Positions 43,501-56,770 of a stretch of 64,000 nucleotides of DNA are shown here, one piece after another (position 1 is the stretch's first letter; each line of letters starts with the position of its first letter). The DNA comes from Sabethes cyaneus. Its lineage: Eukaryota; Arthropoda; Insecta; Diptera; Culicidae. The position numbers and the translations under genes are program-made. The notes beneath the pieces are model-generated. The model was given only the letters and a program-made list of their open reading frames with translations. It was not told the DNA's origin and made no database searches. The stretch is from assembly GCF_943734655.1 (NCBI RefSeq), contig NC_071355.1:205832939-205896938 (forward strand), written 5' to 3'.

Positions 43501-46500
43501 TTGTCATCATATATACTAATAGTATAAAGAAATAACGTATTTTACTTGTAATTTACGGAATAATACGCAAAACTTGCATCCGTTTTTGGAATATCTAGTT
43601 AATCCTGTAACATGAATCACTCGATTGGATAACTTCTACTTTAGCGAACACCAGTCAGTGCACTGTTAAACATCGCCATTATCCATCGTAGTAGATATAG
43701 GCACCACACAGATATGGCTCCGTTTTTCTACCCGCCAACTGGTTCACGCCGGAATGAATCGCCAAAAGCGTACTTTTGTTCTGCTCCTCGCTCCTCCCAT
43801 AGGGGAAAGGAAAACAATACCCTCGCCATCCGTTTACCCGGTTCATACCGGATTGAAGCTGGCTCGGGCCGAAGACTTTGGCAATAACCTTATAGCTTCA
43901 AACCCCGCAAGATGCCATTGATGTGCACATGCTTTATTGAACGTTATCGACGTTTTTATTTTCGCCCGTACTACGGACACTGTGGATAGTCCTGCTTTGC
44001 GTCTGACATAGCTAACTATCTAGTCGCTGCTGGTTGTGCTACCTTCATCGCAAGGACAGTGATTGGCATACCGGCAAGTGGAACCGATTTTAGAACGAAA
44101 GAGAGTCCCAAGCGATTTATAATCAACCACTTGGGAGTTCGCTAAGCGGCTGGATGGGAAATATTAAACGGCTGAAAATGGACCGGTGTGGGTGGTTTTT
44201 TATAACTTAGGTAGTTATAGTAATGAAATGGCTACTGTACATTTCTACTGCAGTTTTTTTTCTGTTGTATTCGGTCGATTTAAAACGTGCGTTCAATATC
44301 GTCTGAAAAAAATGGAAACTATTAAAAAGAACAATTAAACACAATTAGAATTTCAAATAAATCAACATATTTTCAATGAATTCTGCTCATTTTGTGTGAA
44401 ATCAGAATTACTGAGTGCTCGATAAATCAGAGTATTGCTATGAAATTTCCATTCAGTTCAGAATACATTAAAACATTTTATTGAAGTCCGCAACTGGAAC
44501 ACAGATATTTCGAATTATCTGAATCTGCACAATAGTTTTTAAAAAAATCTGGTCTATTATTAAAGAAAAATTGGAAAAAAATTGTCATGAAAAACTCGCG
44601 TAGAAAAACCGATAGGGAATTTTCCATGGGTGCTCTTTAGGTTTGTTTATAAAAGCTGCAATTTCTAAGAGTTCCAATCCCAGTAAAGGTAGACTGTGTG
44701 CGAAAACGAGGTTTTTAGTAAAATAAGTAATAAAAATCCATCTGTATCTGGAAGAGTCACAAGCGAACCCTGAAACAATATGTTTAGGTCAGTCTCAAAC
44801 GGCTAAAATCGGTAAAATTGATTTGAAGGTTTGTATTCCTCCTCAACGAGAAAACCAAACCAGGACGTATCGCAGTAATCCCATATGAAACCGGCCGATT
44901 TATCCGGAAAATGTTGTACAACAAACTACGTGGTGACCTCCAGAGCACCGTGTTTACCCAAACAAAAATCAAAACTGACGTTCTGTTTATAACACAAAAA
45001 ATAGCTTCAGTTCAGCCGCTATTGTTTAGACGACGAACCACGGGTAGTTAATATCGTATGAACAGGGGATAAATGACAAACTATTTATAGGATAAAATTA
45101 GTGGGAGTGTTCGTCGTTGAAAGATTTGGAAAAATATTGCTTGTTGGTTCCCAAATTTAGATTCTAAATACTTTTACATCTACTTTGAAACCAATTTTAT
45201 AATAATCTGATCAAACGAAGAGGTGGTTCATGAAGCACACTAGATGCGACGATATTCGTACACCTTTTTTAGGGAAAATTCTCACAAATTTCTAAATGTT
45301 AAAATATGCTTTTCCCTTGCAGGGTTAAAAACAACATGTTTGTTTAAAAAAATCTCCGTTTTGCGCTCATCAATTCAATTCAGACTGTGACTACAGTCGT
45401 TTATTAGTTTAAAACTAAGCCTCTACTAGGTTAAAGTACTGATAACTTGGTTTACATAGCAACAGGTCTGCAACAATTTAGTTTAGTTACACGATAAAAT
45501 CTGTTATTACTGTGCCCGTACGTGACCATGGCGTCGCTCAACGTGAAAATGTTTTGCGCAAACTTTGATGTGTGAATGATTCTCTATTGCGCTCACAGCA
45601 TTCAAGATGAAAATAGTAAACAAGCGTATACAGCGGGTACTGCCGTACTATCAGTACTTTCCAGCACAGCTCAGGTATCTTATCTTCTATGTATATTGCA
45701 GTCATTGTATAAAGTACCTGAGTGCGCAATGCGACGTTGGCAATAGCCTAATCGTCAAGGTCCGGTTGATATTTTCTTACAACTTATCTCCGTAACTGAC
45801 GTGGTTTGAATTCACCACAAAATCTCGCGCGGTACAATCCGGATTTCTTAGCTAGTTACTAAACTAAAAACTTCGTCATTGAACTAGAATTCACTATGTG
45901 CTGAAGTTTCGAATGAATTTTACATTTGTTGTTTACATCCCCGCCATTTCGGGTGGATTTATATCCCCACCCACGCTGCAGACCATTGTTATTGGCCAGA
46001 TGGTTCATCGCCTATCACAGACTTTATAATTGAATCATTATCTATTACCATTAGCCATGATGATACTGCTATCTTCTCTAATGAACTAGCAGGGAGCTGG
46101 CGAACTCAAAGGTATCATTTGCAAAATAGTCAACATAAAACGATAATGTTATCAGCTGTTCACTAGGATGCATTTGTTGTGAAGGATCTCACGCATTCGA
46201 TGACTTTTAGTTGCGCGTTATTCGATGGTGTTTTATAGATTCGATTCGAAACAAAACATCACCAATGACGACCAATAGTAATAACGCAGAAACCGAAGAA
46301 TCCTCGTACAGCTCGACGTTCGCCCATTTCGCTACAGTTTGTTCTAAAAATATTCCCCACACTTTTGTACAGTACAGTGTGCCTTTGGCCGAGTCATTCA
46401 CCCGACCGACCGGTAGCGGTGACTTTCGGTGGAGAGGTGTGCCGTTGTGTCTGTTCGTATAGAAAAAGATAAACCAGTCAGTCAGTGGTGTCCATGAACT

Positions 46501-47354
46501 ATCCCCTTTCACCAGGAAGACGATACGGCGTTGGTTGGTTGGTTTCTGTAGCCTTCGGGTAAAATTATTACCATTCACTGTCAACGGAAAAGAGTGCGCC
46601 TATAATAATAGTGTGCACCCAACCCTTTTTCCGACTGAAAGCTCGTAACGTTCAAGCTGTTTCCGAACTCGTTACTTCTTCGCTTCATGTCGGCGAACCT
46701 AAACGAATTCAATCCACAGGTTCAACACATAAACTTGTTATCGAACGGTGCAACCCATCTCTAAACTACATGGTGCTAGCGACGACCGTTCGACGACGTA
46801 CACGGGAAGTGTAGAACAGTTTGTCAGGCATCCTCGACGCTCGCTGTAAAGTCACCGCGTACCGCCCGCCATTTGAAGTCTTTTCAGGTCAAAACTGTTG
46901 CGTAAGATATTCCTTCCAGTCAGTGCAGCAGCAGCGTTTGGTGTGAGTTGGGTGACACAATGCCACCCACGGCAGTTGATATGTATGTTTTGTAAACAGC
47001 ATTTGCTCCTGCCAGCGGCGCTAGTGCTGGGTAATATTTTCCGGTGCACAAATATGTATCCTATCACGTTAGTAAATGAGGCACTCCATCAACTGAAAGC
47101 AATAAAAGTGCACAAGGCCCCGAAGTCGAAACCGTTTTGGGTTCAAAAATAACATATGCCAAAAAGGGAAGCTCTCTGAATCTGAAAGAAGCCCGGAATG
47201 TAAAGAACATGGAATGAACTAGAAACATCTTGATGCGTTAATGAAAGGTGCAGGTCGCAAACTGTGTACAGATATCGCACCTAACATAAAACAGACAATG
47301 GATTTTCTTGTCACACAGTTGGCCTCAGGCAACAGTCTAACAAACCAGTCATTG
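43501..47354. other. No gene recognised (3.9 kb)
   Basis: Non-tandem DNA with no recognisable transposase or RT pieces. Parts at 43700-44170, 45900-46020 and 46200-47060 are less AT-rich and could hold regulatory sequence or 5' exons. Frames of 84-125 codons at 46207-46584 (minus), 46211-46462 and 46898-47152 (plus) overlap or lack domains, so none is called. By position all of this may be intronic to the gene starting at 35305. Confidence 0.3.
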
Positions 47355-47450
47355 TATATTCGAATCTCGGCTGAGAAAGCGAAGTTTGTTCAGTAAAAAC
47401 CGAGACTCGAGTTTTGAAAATGGAATATAATACCTAGATTTTGTTTTTTT
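47355..47450 (+). repeat. SINE-like repeat, copy d (shortened)
   Basis: ATTCGAATCTCGGCTGAGAA, AGTAAAAACCGAGACTCGAG, GAAAATGGAATATAATACC and a T-run end align with the ends of the family at 32805-33515, with the middle missing. Confidence 0.45.
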
Positions 47451-47674
47451 AGAACATATTAGGATTTATCTGGTCAATTAATAGAATCCCAATAATATTA
47501 GAAACGCTGTGGTTATCGGCTCTAAAAGCCACACCTAGTCGAGCTTCGAACCTACACCAATTGGCTTGTTAGACCAGTTCCGCACCAAGAGGCAAACTGG
47601 TGACGCCTTTATTTCGGTTTTATTGTACGAAAATATTTACGAAAGTTTGGTTAAGCAGTTAATAAACAATGGTT

Positions 47675-49566
47675 TTTACCTTTGTTATACTATAACAAAG
47701 GTTTAAAAGTTGGTCGAAAAACACGAAATTGATCCGAGTCACATATACCAATCGATAGGGTTCGACGATTTGAGCAATGTCTGTGTGTGTGTGTGTGTGT
47801 ATGTATGTAATGATTTTTTCTATCGCCTGTTTCTCAGAGATGGCTGAACCGAATGGTTCGCTATTACTTTTGTTTGAAAGGTGTTATTGTCTAGTAGATC
47901 ACTATTGTTTCGTGACACGACGTTTCGTTTAAAAGTTATAAGCAAAAATGTGAAAAATACGTGACACGGGTTTCTTCAAAACTACATGACCGATTTCAAC
48001 GATCTTAGTATCAAATGAAAGCCCTTATGAAAGCTAAATTGTTCAGGAATTTTTAATTGAAAACAATCAAGTAGTTTAAAAGTTATGCTTAAAAAACCTG
48101 TTTTGACAAGGTAATAATTATCGCCTGTTTCTTAGAGATGGCCAAACCGATTTATGCGCTATTAGTCTCATTTGAAAGATAATATATCCTAATAGATCAC
48201 TATTGAATGGTTTTTTGATTGGACGTTTAATTTGAAAGTTATGAGCAACCGTATACACCACACCAAAATTTGCAATAATTTATAATGATTTTAACCAAGA
48301 TAATTTACCTAATTTCAATTATTTTAATATCAAACGAGAGGTTTTGAGACTACGAATATATATGCAAAATTTCATAAGAATTGGTTTTACCGATTAAAAT
48401 ATATTAACCGTCGAACACTCGCGCCATCTTTTGTAACACAGTTACTCGCGCGCACAATAGCCCCAAACCAAAGAAAATGTGCGCACTAGAGTTTTAGCTA
48501 GGAAAACTTGGTTTTAAGTTTATCGAAGCTTTGGAAGAGTCTATAGTCTAGTGGAATTTAAATTTTGATTAATCCCCCTAAAAGTGAAATAAAAAAATTA
48601 TTTTTCTTCAGTGTCAATATAACACATTGATGTGTTCTGCAAAGTTATAGAGCATATTATTACAAGAAATTTTGCTAAAGACAGGAACCTTCTATCTCTG
48701 CAGCGAAGATAGAAAAATCTTATTTATTGTATATGAATTTGTAAAATCAGTTTTTCTATTATTGCTCTTTTGGTAATTGTTGCATGACTTTTTCATGTAC
48801 TACAAAATTGTACAAATAGTAAAAATGCACAACTTTTCTGAAAATAGTATACCTGTATGTTTGCTTGTTTAGGAACTGTAGAACTTTGATTATAAAGAAT
48901 ACCCTAATTTTGACTCCGAATTACTCGACTATCAGCAGACGGATACATTTTAAACATTTTACATTTGCTGATAGTTTTGCTGCATAAATTTTCCCAACAA
49001 TTTAAATTATTAATGAATTGAATAATTATGATATTTTGCTCACAATAAGTTTGTTGAAGAATATACGTTAGTTAAACAACGATTTGTAACTTTATAACAA
49101 TATGGCGTTGAAAAACCTACACGTGTTGTATAAAATACAACAGCGTGAGTTAACAAAAATTGATGAAAATTATTCAAGAAAACTCTATTGATGTGATTCA
49201 AATAGAATGGCATTACAGGAAACTATGCCTAGTTCAAAAACCTATAAACTAGACCTTTACTAGACAATGTATATGCTAAAGGATAAGATTTCCTCTTACA
49301 ACTTACTTTTATTTGCACTTACTCAGATTAATAACAACTTACTTATCCTTACTCAGCAATTTCATGATCCTTTTTTCATTAAAATTTAAAAGTGTTCCTA
49401 TTTTGTTCAAATTTTGTAAACTTATTCAATTTTCAAAAATATTATGTAAACCCACGCACTACGCAACTACAACCAATAGATGAATTATTTTCCGAAGACG
49501 TGTCGATTTCTATCTCAAATAGCAAGTAAGACCGTATAACAAAGGTTCCTTTCACCACTAGGTGGA
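47675..49566. mobile_element. About 1.9-kb dispersed element with ACCTTTGTTATAC ends
   Basis: ACCTTTGTTATAC (47678-47690) is complementary to GTATAACAAAGGT (49534-49546). The left end is itself palindromic (CTTTGTTATACTATAACAAAG). The body is AT-rich without a long frame. It holds two related segments, ATCGCCTGTTTCTCAGAGAT (about 47822) and ATCGCCTGTTTCTTAGAGAT (about 48120), each followed by GGC(T/C)(G/A)AACCGA, an internal duplication of about 300 bp. The right flank reads TTCCTTTCACCACTAGGTGG. Class unknown. Confidence 0.5.
47781..47812 (+). repeat. (GT)n / (GTAT)n microsatellite
   Basis: About ten GT dinucleotides followed by GTATGTATGTAA. Confidence 0.85.
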
Positions 49567-49569
49567 TTA

Positions 49570-51715
49570 AATCGGGTTTTATACATGGTTATAAATTGGA
49601 AACCGTAACACTAATCGGATAGAGTTGAATAGATGTAGCCTGGAAATAGATTCAACCTCAAATCGGCTGAAAAATGACAGCCCGATTAAACTAGAATTCA
49701 ATTGTCCTCGATATTCTACTTTCACTTTAAGATATTGGCATCGAGTGTGCAGTTTACCTGCTAGTTGACCTCTAGGTCTGGCACTGGTTTGCGTATGGCA
49801 CTGGTCACCGTATGTTTAAATCGCGACTGAGAGAGTCTCAAAATAACGCTGAGCTAGCTACGTGTGGGTATTTACGGCCTATTAAGCGGTAACCTGAACA
49901 ATATTCATGAATTACGTAGAAACTATATTTATTCGAAACAAGATTTCCATACCAATTAGTTCGATAACATTTACTGAATATTTGAGTGCATTTTTGGTAT
50001 TAACGCTTTTAAATTTGAGTTATGGTAGCGAGAAAGGATAAGTTTACTGCGGCTTATTTCGGCATTTTGTGGAGTCTGTGTTGTTTATATTTCCGGCAGG
50101 CCGAATGCGCCTGTATGGTACAATCCATAACAGTTGCAAGGCAATCAAATGGTTAGTACAGCGCGTACGTCCACTGTAATTTTTGAAATATTATTGGGGC
50201 TTATCAAAGGCATCGTCTACCAAAAACCAGCTATAACTATTTGAAGAAGCCTGAGAAATTTCAATGAGCAAACAGCACAACCCAAGGGCCTATTCGGTGG
50301 ATTGTTGTACGTCAACAGCAGACCAAAAGGGAGCGAGATGGTTTATGTGTCCGCGTTGTCTACATACCGGCTCATTGAAGATGACTAATTTTGCAGAGAC
50401 AACAGCTTGATTCTGGCGCTAGCGTATATTTAATCAGTGGTGGCCAATCTGCGGCCCTTCAAGATGTTTTGTGCGGCCCGCGAACTGATTTGAACATGGT
50501 GCACTTATGAGTAACTTTTTTGATGACACAGGAGTCACTCAAATCAGCCGTAATGCCTCGTGCATTTTGTAGTTCCGAATGCTTTCCGGTTTAAATCTTG
50601 TGGTAATTCCCAGAAAATGGTTTTTGTTGCCACATGTTTTGCATTTGGTTATGCGCAGGAATGGCCAGAGGAATTTGCGGCCCGCGACATTCATCGGGCG
50701 ATCTCGTTGGGCCAGCTCCGTGCCTATGCCTGGGCACCACTGCATTTAATCGTCCATATATACTAGCGCCAGAACTGATTGTCACTCAAAAACTAGCTCT
50801 TTCAGCATGCTAGAAGCATTCCAAGTGCATCTGTCTCGCATATTTGTAGAATGATGACCTTAGGATGGAAATTAAAACAAGATGAATTTTTCGTTGGTCA
50901 ACGAAAATTGCTTTATATTTTCATGTCAGTGTAAAATTTTTGCTTTCCTTCGTAATAAAAAGAAGAAAAATTGTTATATGATACCATATTAATAGCTGTT
51001 TTATTTCTGAAACGTGAACATAATTGTGAGTTTTTCAACCCATCATCGAGAGCGGATACACGTAAGCGTTTGCTTCTATTTTTTCGGTCTAATTACGCGA
51101 AGAAATAGTGGTTTTGATGTTTATTGAAGAAAAATTAACAAATTACTTCCATTTTAGCTATTGTTCTAACTAAAATGTAAGTATGTAATTTGTTATATAG
51201 CGGCAAGGTTTTTGTTTGAAAAAAGCGCAGCAAAAGAAAAGGCATGTAGTCTGAATTTAGTAGCATGCCTAAAATATTCTCCGCTACCGTATAATCTTTT
51301 GGTGTCAAACGAAAAATATTTTCGTAAGGATTCCAATGGTGCAGTGCTTGTTCACGACGTTCTTTTTCTAGCAATCCTGCTGCGTTTGAAAATACGAAAA
51401 AAGAGAAATGCCCACTGTGCACTGATTCTAATGAGTAGCAAAGCTGAAGGACGATTCATAAGCCAGTGGAAATTATTTTCTACACGTGGTGCATGGGAAC
51501 ACCATTCATTGGCTAATACACAAGTCCATATTGTAAGTTTGAATGTTCAACAGATGCATGTGAGTTAACTCACGAAAATTGTAGCTTTTATGAGCAAACT
51601 AACGGCGCACCCATGGGAAGCCTTCTATTGTTTTTTTTCCTGTATGGACTCATCACTGCGACCAGTATCGTTGATCTTGTGATATCGCCCGGGTGTTTGC
51701 TATATAACCCGCACT
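49570..51715. other. No gene recognised (2.1 kb)
   Basis: A weak SINE-like remnant (CGACTGAGAGAGTCTCAAAA) lies near 49827. CTGCGGCCC and GCGGCCCGCG words occur at 50450-50480 and 50690. Frames at 50539-50785 and at 51135-51568 (95 codons minus, 118 plus) overlap on both strands and show no clear domain. Confidence 0.3.
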
Positions 51716-51716
51716 G

Positions 51717-52415
51717 CATTTATTTTTGCTATAATCGCTATTGATTGAGCGATATGCTTATTGAATTTTATGCGTGGTTGTGTGTAATTGGGTCCTTCCT
51801 TCGATGCTTTTCTCTACTTTATCCATCGCTATTGATTGAGCGATACCCAGCTAGCATTTTCATGTGTAAAAAAAAGGTAAAAATCAGCATTATGTACAGA
51901 TATACATGCTAAATAAATCGTATTTCATGAGCAAAATTGGCATATCCGTACTATTTTGGAGGCGATATACGTGATTACGAAAAATTTTGAGCATTACGAC
52001 TATATAAGTATTTATATACGATAATATCCGATTAAACGCGAGTCGCTCCGTACTACTCTACGATTTTGTGCTGAAAATCGTATGTATGTCAGTCATTATC
52101 ATTATATTCGACAAAAAATCAACTTGATCCCACTTTATCCAGCTTTAGTTACGATTTCGAGTTTGTTAGGAGATATTTACGACAGTTTTCGTACATTGAT
52201 ATACGAATTGGTGCTAGCTGGGTATGCTTATTGAATTTTATGCGTGCTTGTGTGTAATTGGGCACCCTTCCTTCAATGCTTTTCTCTACTTTACCCACCT
52301 TGTTCCACATGACAGCGCGCTGTTCCCAATTATAGCCATCCCTGGCGCAGCTAAACCGGTGCATTTTACTATAAGAGTCATTTTTGCACTGTCAATAGGC
52401 CACATCGGGATAATA
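51717..52415 (+). repeat. Dispersed repeat (family of 541-825), with 91-bp tandem duplication and MITE inside
   Basis: CGCTATTGATTGAGCGATA occurs at 51736 and again at 51827, so the first 91 bp are tandemly duplicated. In the second unit a MITE (51846-52222) interrupts after GCGATA. The family then continues TATGCTTATTGAATTTTATG to about 52415, ending with TTTTGCACTGTC and a CATCGGGATAATATAGAG-like tail. Confidence 0.65.
51846..52222. mobile_element. CCCAGCTAGCA-ended MITE, copy 2
   Basis: The ends CCCAGCTAGCATTT and GTGCTAGCTGGG are inverted repeats flanked by TA (51844-51845, 52223-52224). It restores the host repeat when removed with one TA. Same family as 43129-43500. Confidence 0.85.
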
Positions 52416-52467
52416 TAGAGCAGTTCCACGCCAAACCGTCCAACAAAAGGCTGAAATCTTAAATGAA

Positions 52468-53456
52468 CCTCTTTGATTTGGATGAAACTTTCAAACGTGT
52501 TTTTTAGGAGGAAATATGCACCTTCCACAGGTTTTGGCGCCATTTTGATTCAAGACTCATTTTTAAAAAGGGCGTATTTCTTTTCATGTGTATGTGTTGT
52601 TCATGTGTTTGAAAGATTGTATTGCGAAAACTATTGATTTTACAAAAAATATATCTAAACAAAAGTTGTAGAAAATTGATTTCTGAACATGAAAAAAATA
52701 TGCACTGAAAAAATATTTTACCAATTTTTCAAAAATTTGAAAATTAAACTTAAAATCAAGATATTAAATATATACCATTTCGGAAAATTTTAAAAAATTT
52801 TTTGGAGAAAATAAAGGTAATTTGCAACCTTTTAAAAGTTATCTTGGGATGGAGCAACTTTCATGGACGGACTTCGTAGAACAACGACTTTCGATGTTTT
52901 TTTTCCAACTTGGGATTTTTCAAGTAATATATAATTTTTAATACAAATAATAATTCTTTATGTCATTTATAACAAAATTGGCCATAATAATTATTTTTCT
53001 AAATGCAGCCGTTTTCGAGATATTCAGAGAAAAAGTTGAATTTACTTTAATTTTTTATGTTAAACACGTCTTTTTCATATGTTACTCCAGTTGCTCCACT
53101 GTTTCTATAAAATTTCGAATAACTACATTTAATTTCCTACAATTTATCCGAAAACACCTTATTGATCCAACCTTTTGCTTTTGAGTTGTGGGTATTTTCA
53201 AAACTGTATTCGAAAAACTGGACACACTGATTAGTTAGTAACTTTTTGCCGCGTGACTAAACATAACAGAAATTTTGACTAAAAATAGTTAAAAGTGTGT
53301 TGTTTATATCGGTTTTACCAAAATAGATTAAGACATTACGGTGATATCTTTGGAACAAGTGAAAGTACGCAAAAAACTTTGGGTACTTTCTTCGAAAAGT
53401 CAAATGCTTCTCATCGACGGAGCAGTAAACAGCTCAGAATCGAACACGCAATCGAC
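52468..53456 (+). repeat. Left arm of a giant inverted repeat
   Basis: About 990 bp whose reverse complement is found at 53955-55838, interrupted there by two insertions. Shared blocks run from GCACCTTCCACAGGTTTTGG and CGCCATTTTGATTCAAGA at the outer end to GAAAGTACGCAAAAAACTTT and ACTGCTCCGTCGATGAGAAG (reverse strand) at the inner end. The arms show small differences (a few percent or more) and no coding frame. This may be a foldback transposon. Confidence 0.8.
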
Positions 53457-53489
53457 CATATACCTACTATATCAAGGAAGGTAAAAATG

Positions 53490-53955
53490 TAATGAACGGC
53501 TGATTCATTTTACGTCATTCACAGATCGTTTGCGAGACAACGAATTTTACACGACGTATTCTTCTTTCGTACATTCTCAGGAATTGAAAATTTAGAGGTG
53601 GCAACATAGTATTCCTGTTCCAGCATTGTCTGGTAGCTCTTCATTCATCATAATACAGTACAATTTTGTGAACAGCTTCCTTCCGCGAGTTTTAACCACC
53701 GTGTTCTGTTTGTCACTCCAGTTCGGTGCAATCCGAACTTTGTACACGTGCAATCCACAACGTGTCATTGTTTTTTGCACAAAATAAATCGAAAATTTAA
53801 CCTCTTTTGGCCACATCCTGAATCGAAATATTGGGTTGTGCTTGTATGCGCATTGCGCATGCTGGCATTCGTCGGGTCTGTGGTGCCACGTTTCCTACCG
53901 CTGTCATCATTCCGTTTGGTAATCTGATGCATCTTGAACGTCTGATTACTTGGGA
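53490..53955 (-). pseudogene. Tc1/mariner transposase fragment between the inverted arms
   Basis: The minus frame reads FVQKTMTRCGLHVYKVRIAP followed by NWSDKQNTVVKTRGRKLF. It then has YCIMMNEELPD where active proteins have CIMDDETYV, so the first catalytic Asp is gone. After a frameshift it reads EQEYYVATSKFSIPENVRKK. That is the end of the DNA-binding region and the start of the catalytic domain of the same family as 38886-39500. The HTH start and the C-terminal third are missing. It occupies the loop of the giant inverted repeat. Confidence 0.8.
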
Positions 53956-55838
53956 TACGATTGCGTGTTCGATTCTGAGCTGTTTACTGCTCCGTCGATG
54001 AGAAGTATGGTACGGAAGGGTATTTTCAGCAGGTTTCTAAATTCAGCCTATTTGCCTTTTCTTTCGCCAATAAAAATACTTTGCCGACATACAATTTTAA
54101 TATGTTATAACTATTTTCTCAAGACTGTAAGTAATCTACTATTTTTGATTCAAAGAACGTCAAAACCACCATTCTTCCGTTAGAACTAGGCCATGGGCCG
54201 AAAAACTAGATGCCATAGCTTAATGAGCTGAAAATACCCTCCTGTACCCTATTTGGCTTTTCAAAGAAAGTACCCAAAGTTTTTTGCGTACTTTCACTTG
54301 TTCCAAAGATATCTCTGTAATATCTCAATCTATTTTGGTAAAACTCTACCGGTATAAACAACATACTTTTAACTACTTTTAGTCAAAATTTCTGTTATTT
54401 TTAGTCACGCGGCAAAAAGTTACTAACTAATCAGTCTGTCCAACTTTTTCGAATACAGTTTTCAAAATACCCACAACTCAAAAGCAAAAGGTTGGATAAA
54501 TAAGGTGTTCTCGGGTAAATTGTAGGAAATTAAATGTAGTTATTAGAAATTTTATAGAAATAGTGGAGTAACTGGAGTAACATATGAAAAAGACGTGTTC
54601 AACATAAAAAATTAAAATAAATCTAATTTTTTCTCCGAATATCTCGAAAACGGCTGCATTTAGAAAAATTATTATTATGGTAAATTTTGTTGTAAATGAC
54701 ATAAAGAATTGTTATTTGTATTACAAGTTCATATACAGCCCGGACTCGATTATCCGGGTGCACATTTTTATTTTCAGCCCGGATAATCGAATCATCATTT
54801 TTGGTACAAATTTTTTTTTGGAATGTCAAGTTTTTTGACTTTTAAGTATCAGAAATGTTTTATTTATTATTGATCTATCTTCCCAAAAGTCAGAAAAATC
54901 CTTTCTTATGATTTTTTCCACTGATGATAATATTGTACCAAAAAATATTTTTTGTATGTTATGTTTTTCAATATTTAGATATTATGAATGTTTTTTTTAT
55001 TATTGATCAATCTCCCCTAAAGTCATAAAATTCCTTTTTTGATTTTTTTACTGATGATTACGATGATGATGATAATGATGATAATGATGATGGTGATGCT
55101 GATTTTTAAGTAAAAAAATTGATTTCATCATCGCAGGGTTTATTTTTGTTTTGTTCGCCGGTAAAAGGGATATAAGAAAAGAATTTTGTAGCTTTAGGGA
55201 GGTGAATCAATGCTTGTCTAGTTGGAATCATCATATAGCATGAAAACTATAGCATTTGGGTTTAAAATAAATCAGTGAAAAAAAAATTTTTTTTTCACCC
55301 GGATAATCGAGTCTAAAAACTCGGATAATCGAATCCCCAGATAATCGAATCCCCGGTTAATCGAATCCCCGGATAATCGAGTCTGGCCTGTATTACTTGA
55401 AAAATTCCAAACTGGAAAAATATCATAAAAGTCGTTCTACGAAGTCCGTCCATGAAAGTTGCTCCATCTCAGGATAACTTTTAAAAGGGAAGTAATTCTA
55501 TTTTCTACAAAAAAAAATTGAAATTTTCCAAAATGGTATATTTTTGATATCTTAATTTTAAGTTTAATTTTACAATTTTTGAAAAATTGGTAAAATATTT
55601 TTTTTCAGTGCATATTTTTTTCATGATCAGAAATCAATTTTCTGCAACTTTTGTTTAGACATAATTTTTGTAAAATCGATAGTTTTCGAGATACAATCTT
55701 TCAAACATAATACACATGAAAATAAATACGCCCTTTTTAAAAATGAATCTTGAATCAAAATGGCGCCAAAACCTGTGGAAGGTGCATATTTCCTCCTATC
55801 AAACACGTTTGTAAAGTTTCATCTAAATCAGAAAGGTT
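53955..55838 (-). repeat. Right arm of the giant inverted repeat (with two insertions)
   Basis: Complement of 52468-53456. It carries extra sequence of about 240 bp at roughly 54010-54250 and a MITE at 54736-55390. When these are removed the arm is about 990 bp. The outer end reads GCGCCAAAACCTGTGGAAGG then TGCATATTTCCTCCT. Confidence 0.8.
54736..55390. mobile_element. pogo-like MITE with GGATAATCGA repeats
   Basis: The left end CAGCCCGGACTCGATTATCC and the right end, reverse complement CAGGCCAGACTCGATTATCC, are inverted repeats flanked by TA (54734-54735, 55391-55392). Near the right end, CGGATAATCGAATCCCC-like words repeat four to five times. A (GAT)n run lies at 55055-55095. The host arm reads CATATATTACTTG once the element is removed. 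No transposase. Confidence 0.85.
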
Positions 55839-55959
55839 CAAATTTTGTCATTTACCTATTTCACGTGGATATGGGTCTAAAATATTTCGACTAGAAACAG
55901 ACACACAAAATTTGTACAAAATCGGAGCAATTTAAAATAGCTCCTTTTAAGGATGATTC

Positions 55960-56770
55960 CTCCTCAGAATAAAAAAAGGAAAAAGAAAAATTCACACTTG
56001 ACTCAGTCGCAGCGCCTTATCGTCATTTTTGCGCGTAGGGTCCATCACCAATCGATTTCTCGTGATTTTTTACATAAGAAAAGTCACTTTGTACTCCTTA
56101 GAAACAGCGGCAAAAAAACAAAAGTTCCGTTTTATCGGTCGATTCTGCCCACTGTACGTTGCTTGAAAGCATCCACAGTCAATCCTTTGGTGCTCCCTAG
56201 TTGGCCTAGCATGTAAACTCATGCATAGAAGTCGAGAGGATTCAAATCAGTCGAAGAAATAAATTCCAGAAAGTTGTCGTCACACCAAGCCTGTGATAGC
56301 TTTCGCCTGGTGAGACGGTGCAGAATCTTGTTGGAAACAGTCAAGTGCATTGTTGTAGTATTTTTGACGATGGGAAGTCAAGGGTTCTTCAAAACATTAT
56401 TGATGTAATATTTAGTGATTTTAAAACCATGTTCAATGGCTGGAACTTTCAAATTTTTGGAGAAACATCCCCACACCTTCACCCTGGAAACTTTGAACAG
56501 CCAGTTTGTCTCGAGGAATAGCAAAAAGATATGCTGCATATATCCAATCATGTTGTTAATTGTGGTGTTCCTGTAGCAGAAACATTTCTTCGTCCGAAAG
56601 ATGGAATTTCACTATCACCGGTTTGAGTAACTGCCGACATCTTGTGACTGTTGCAACCTTCCGTTTTTCATTCAAACCGTGTACCCATTGTTGTTTGTAT
56701 GGAATAAATCGAAGATCATCTTTCAAAATATTTTTCATGGTTGACTGCGAAATTCCTTCATGATTGACCT
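55960..56770 (-). pseudogene. Tc1/mariner (DD37D-like) transposase pseudogene
   Basis: On the minus strand from 56770 downward: MKNILKDDLRFIPYKQQ and VHGLNEKRKVATVTRCRQLL match the end of the HTH region. KFHLSDEEMF stands where ILFTDEKIF is usual, the first catalytic Asp region. Later come CFQQDSAPSHQAK (second Asp) and STDLNPLDFY (third catalytic position, NPLD). The order and spacing are those of the maT/DD37D group, which is family knowledge. Stops and frameshifts occur throughout, and the segment between the first and second motifs is shortened. The fragment at 14170-14400 supplies the missing upstream half of a similar protein. Confidence 0.75.

Noticed and set aside
51135..51568. Possible transposase N-terminus on the minus strand (FRLTPKDYTVAENIL)
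   Set aside because: The resemblance to PIF/Harbinger proteins is weak and covers only a few residues, and the plus strand is open as well.
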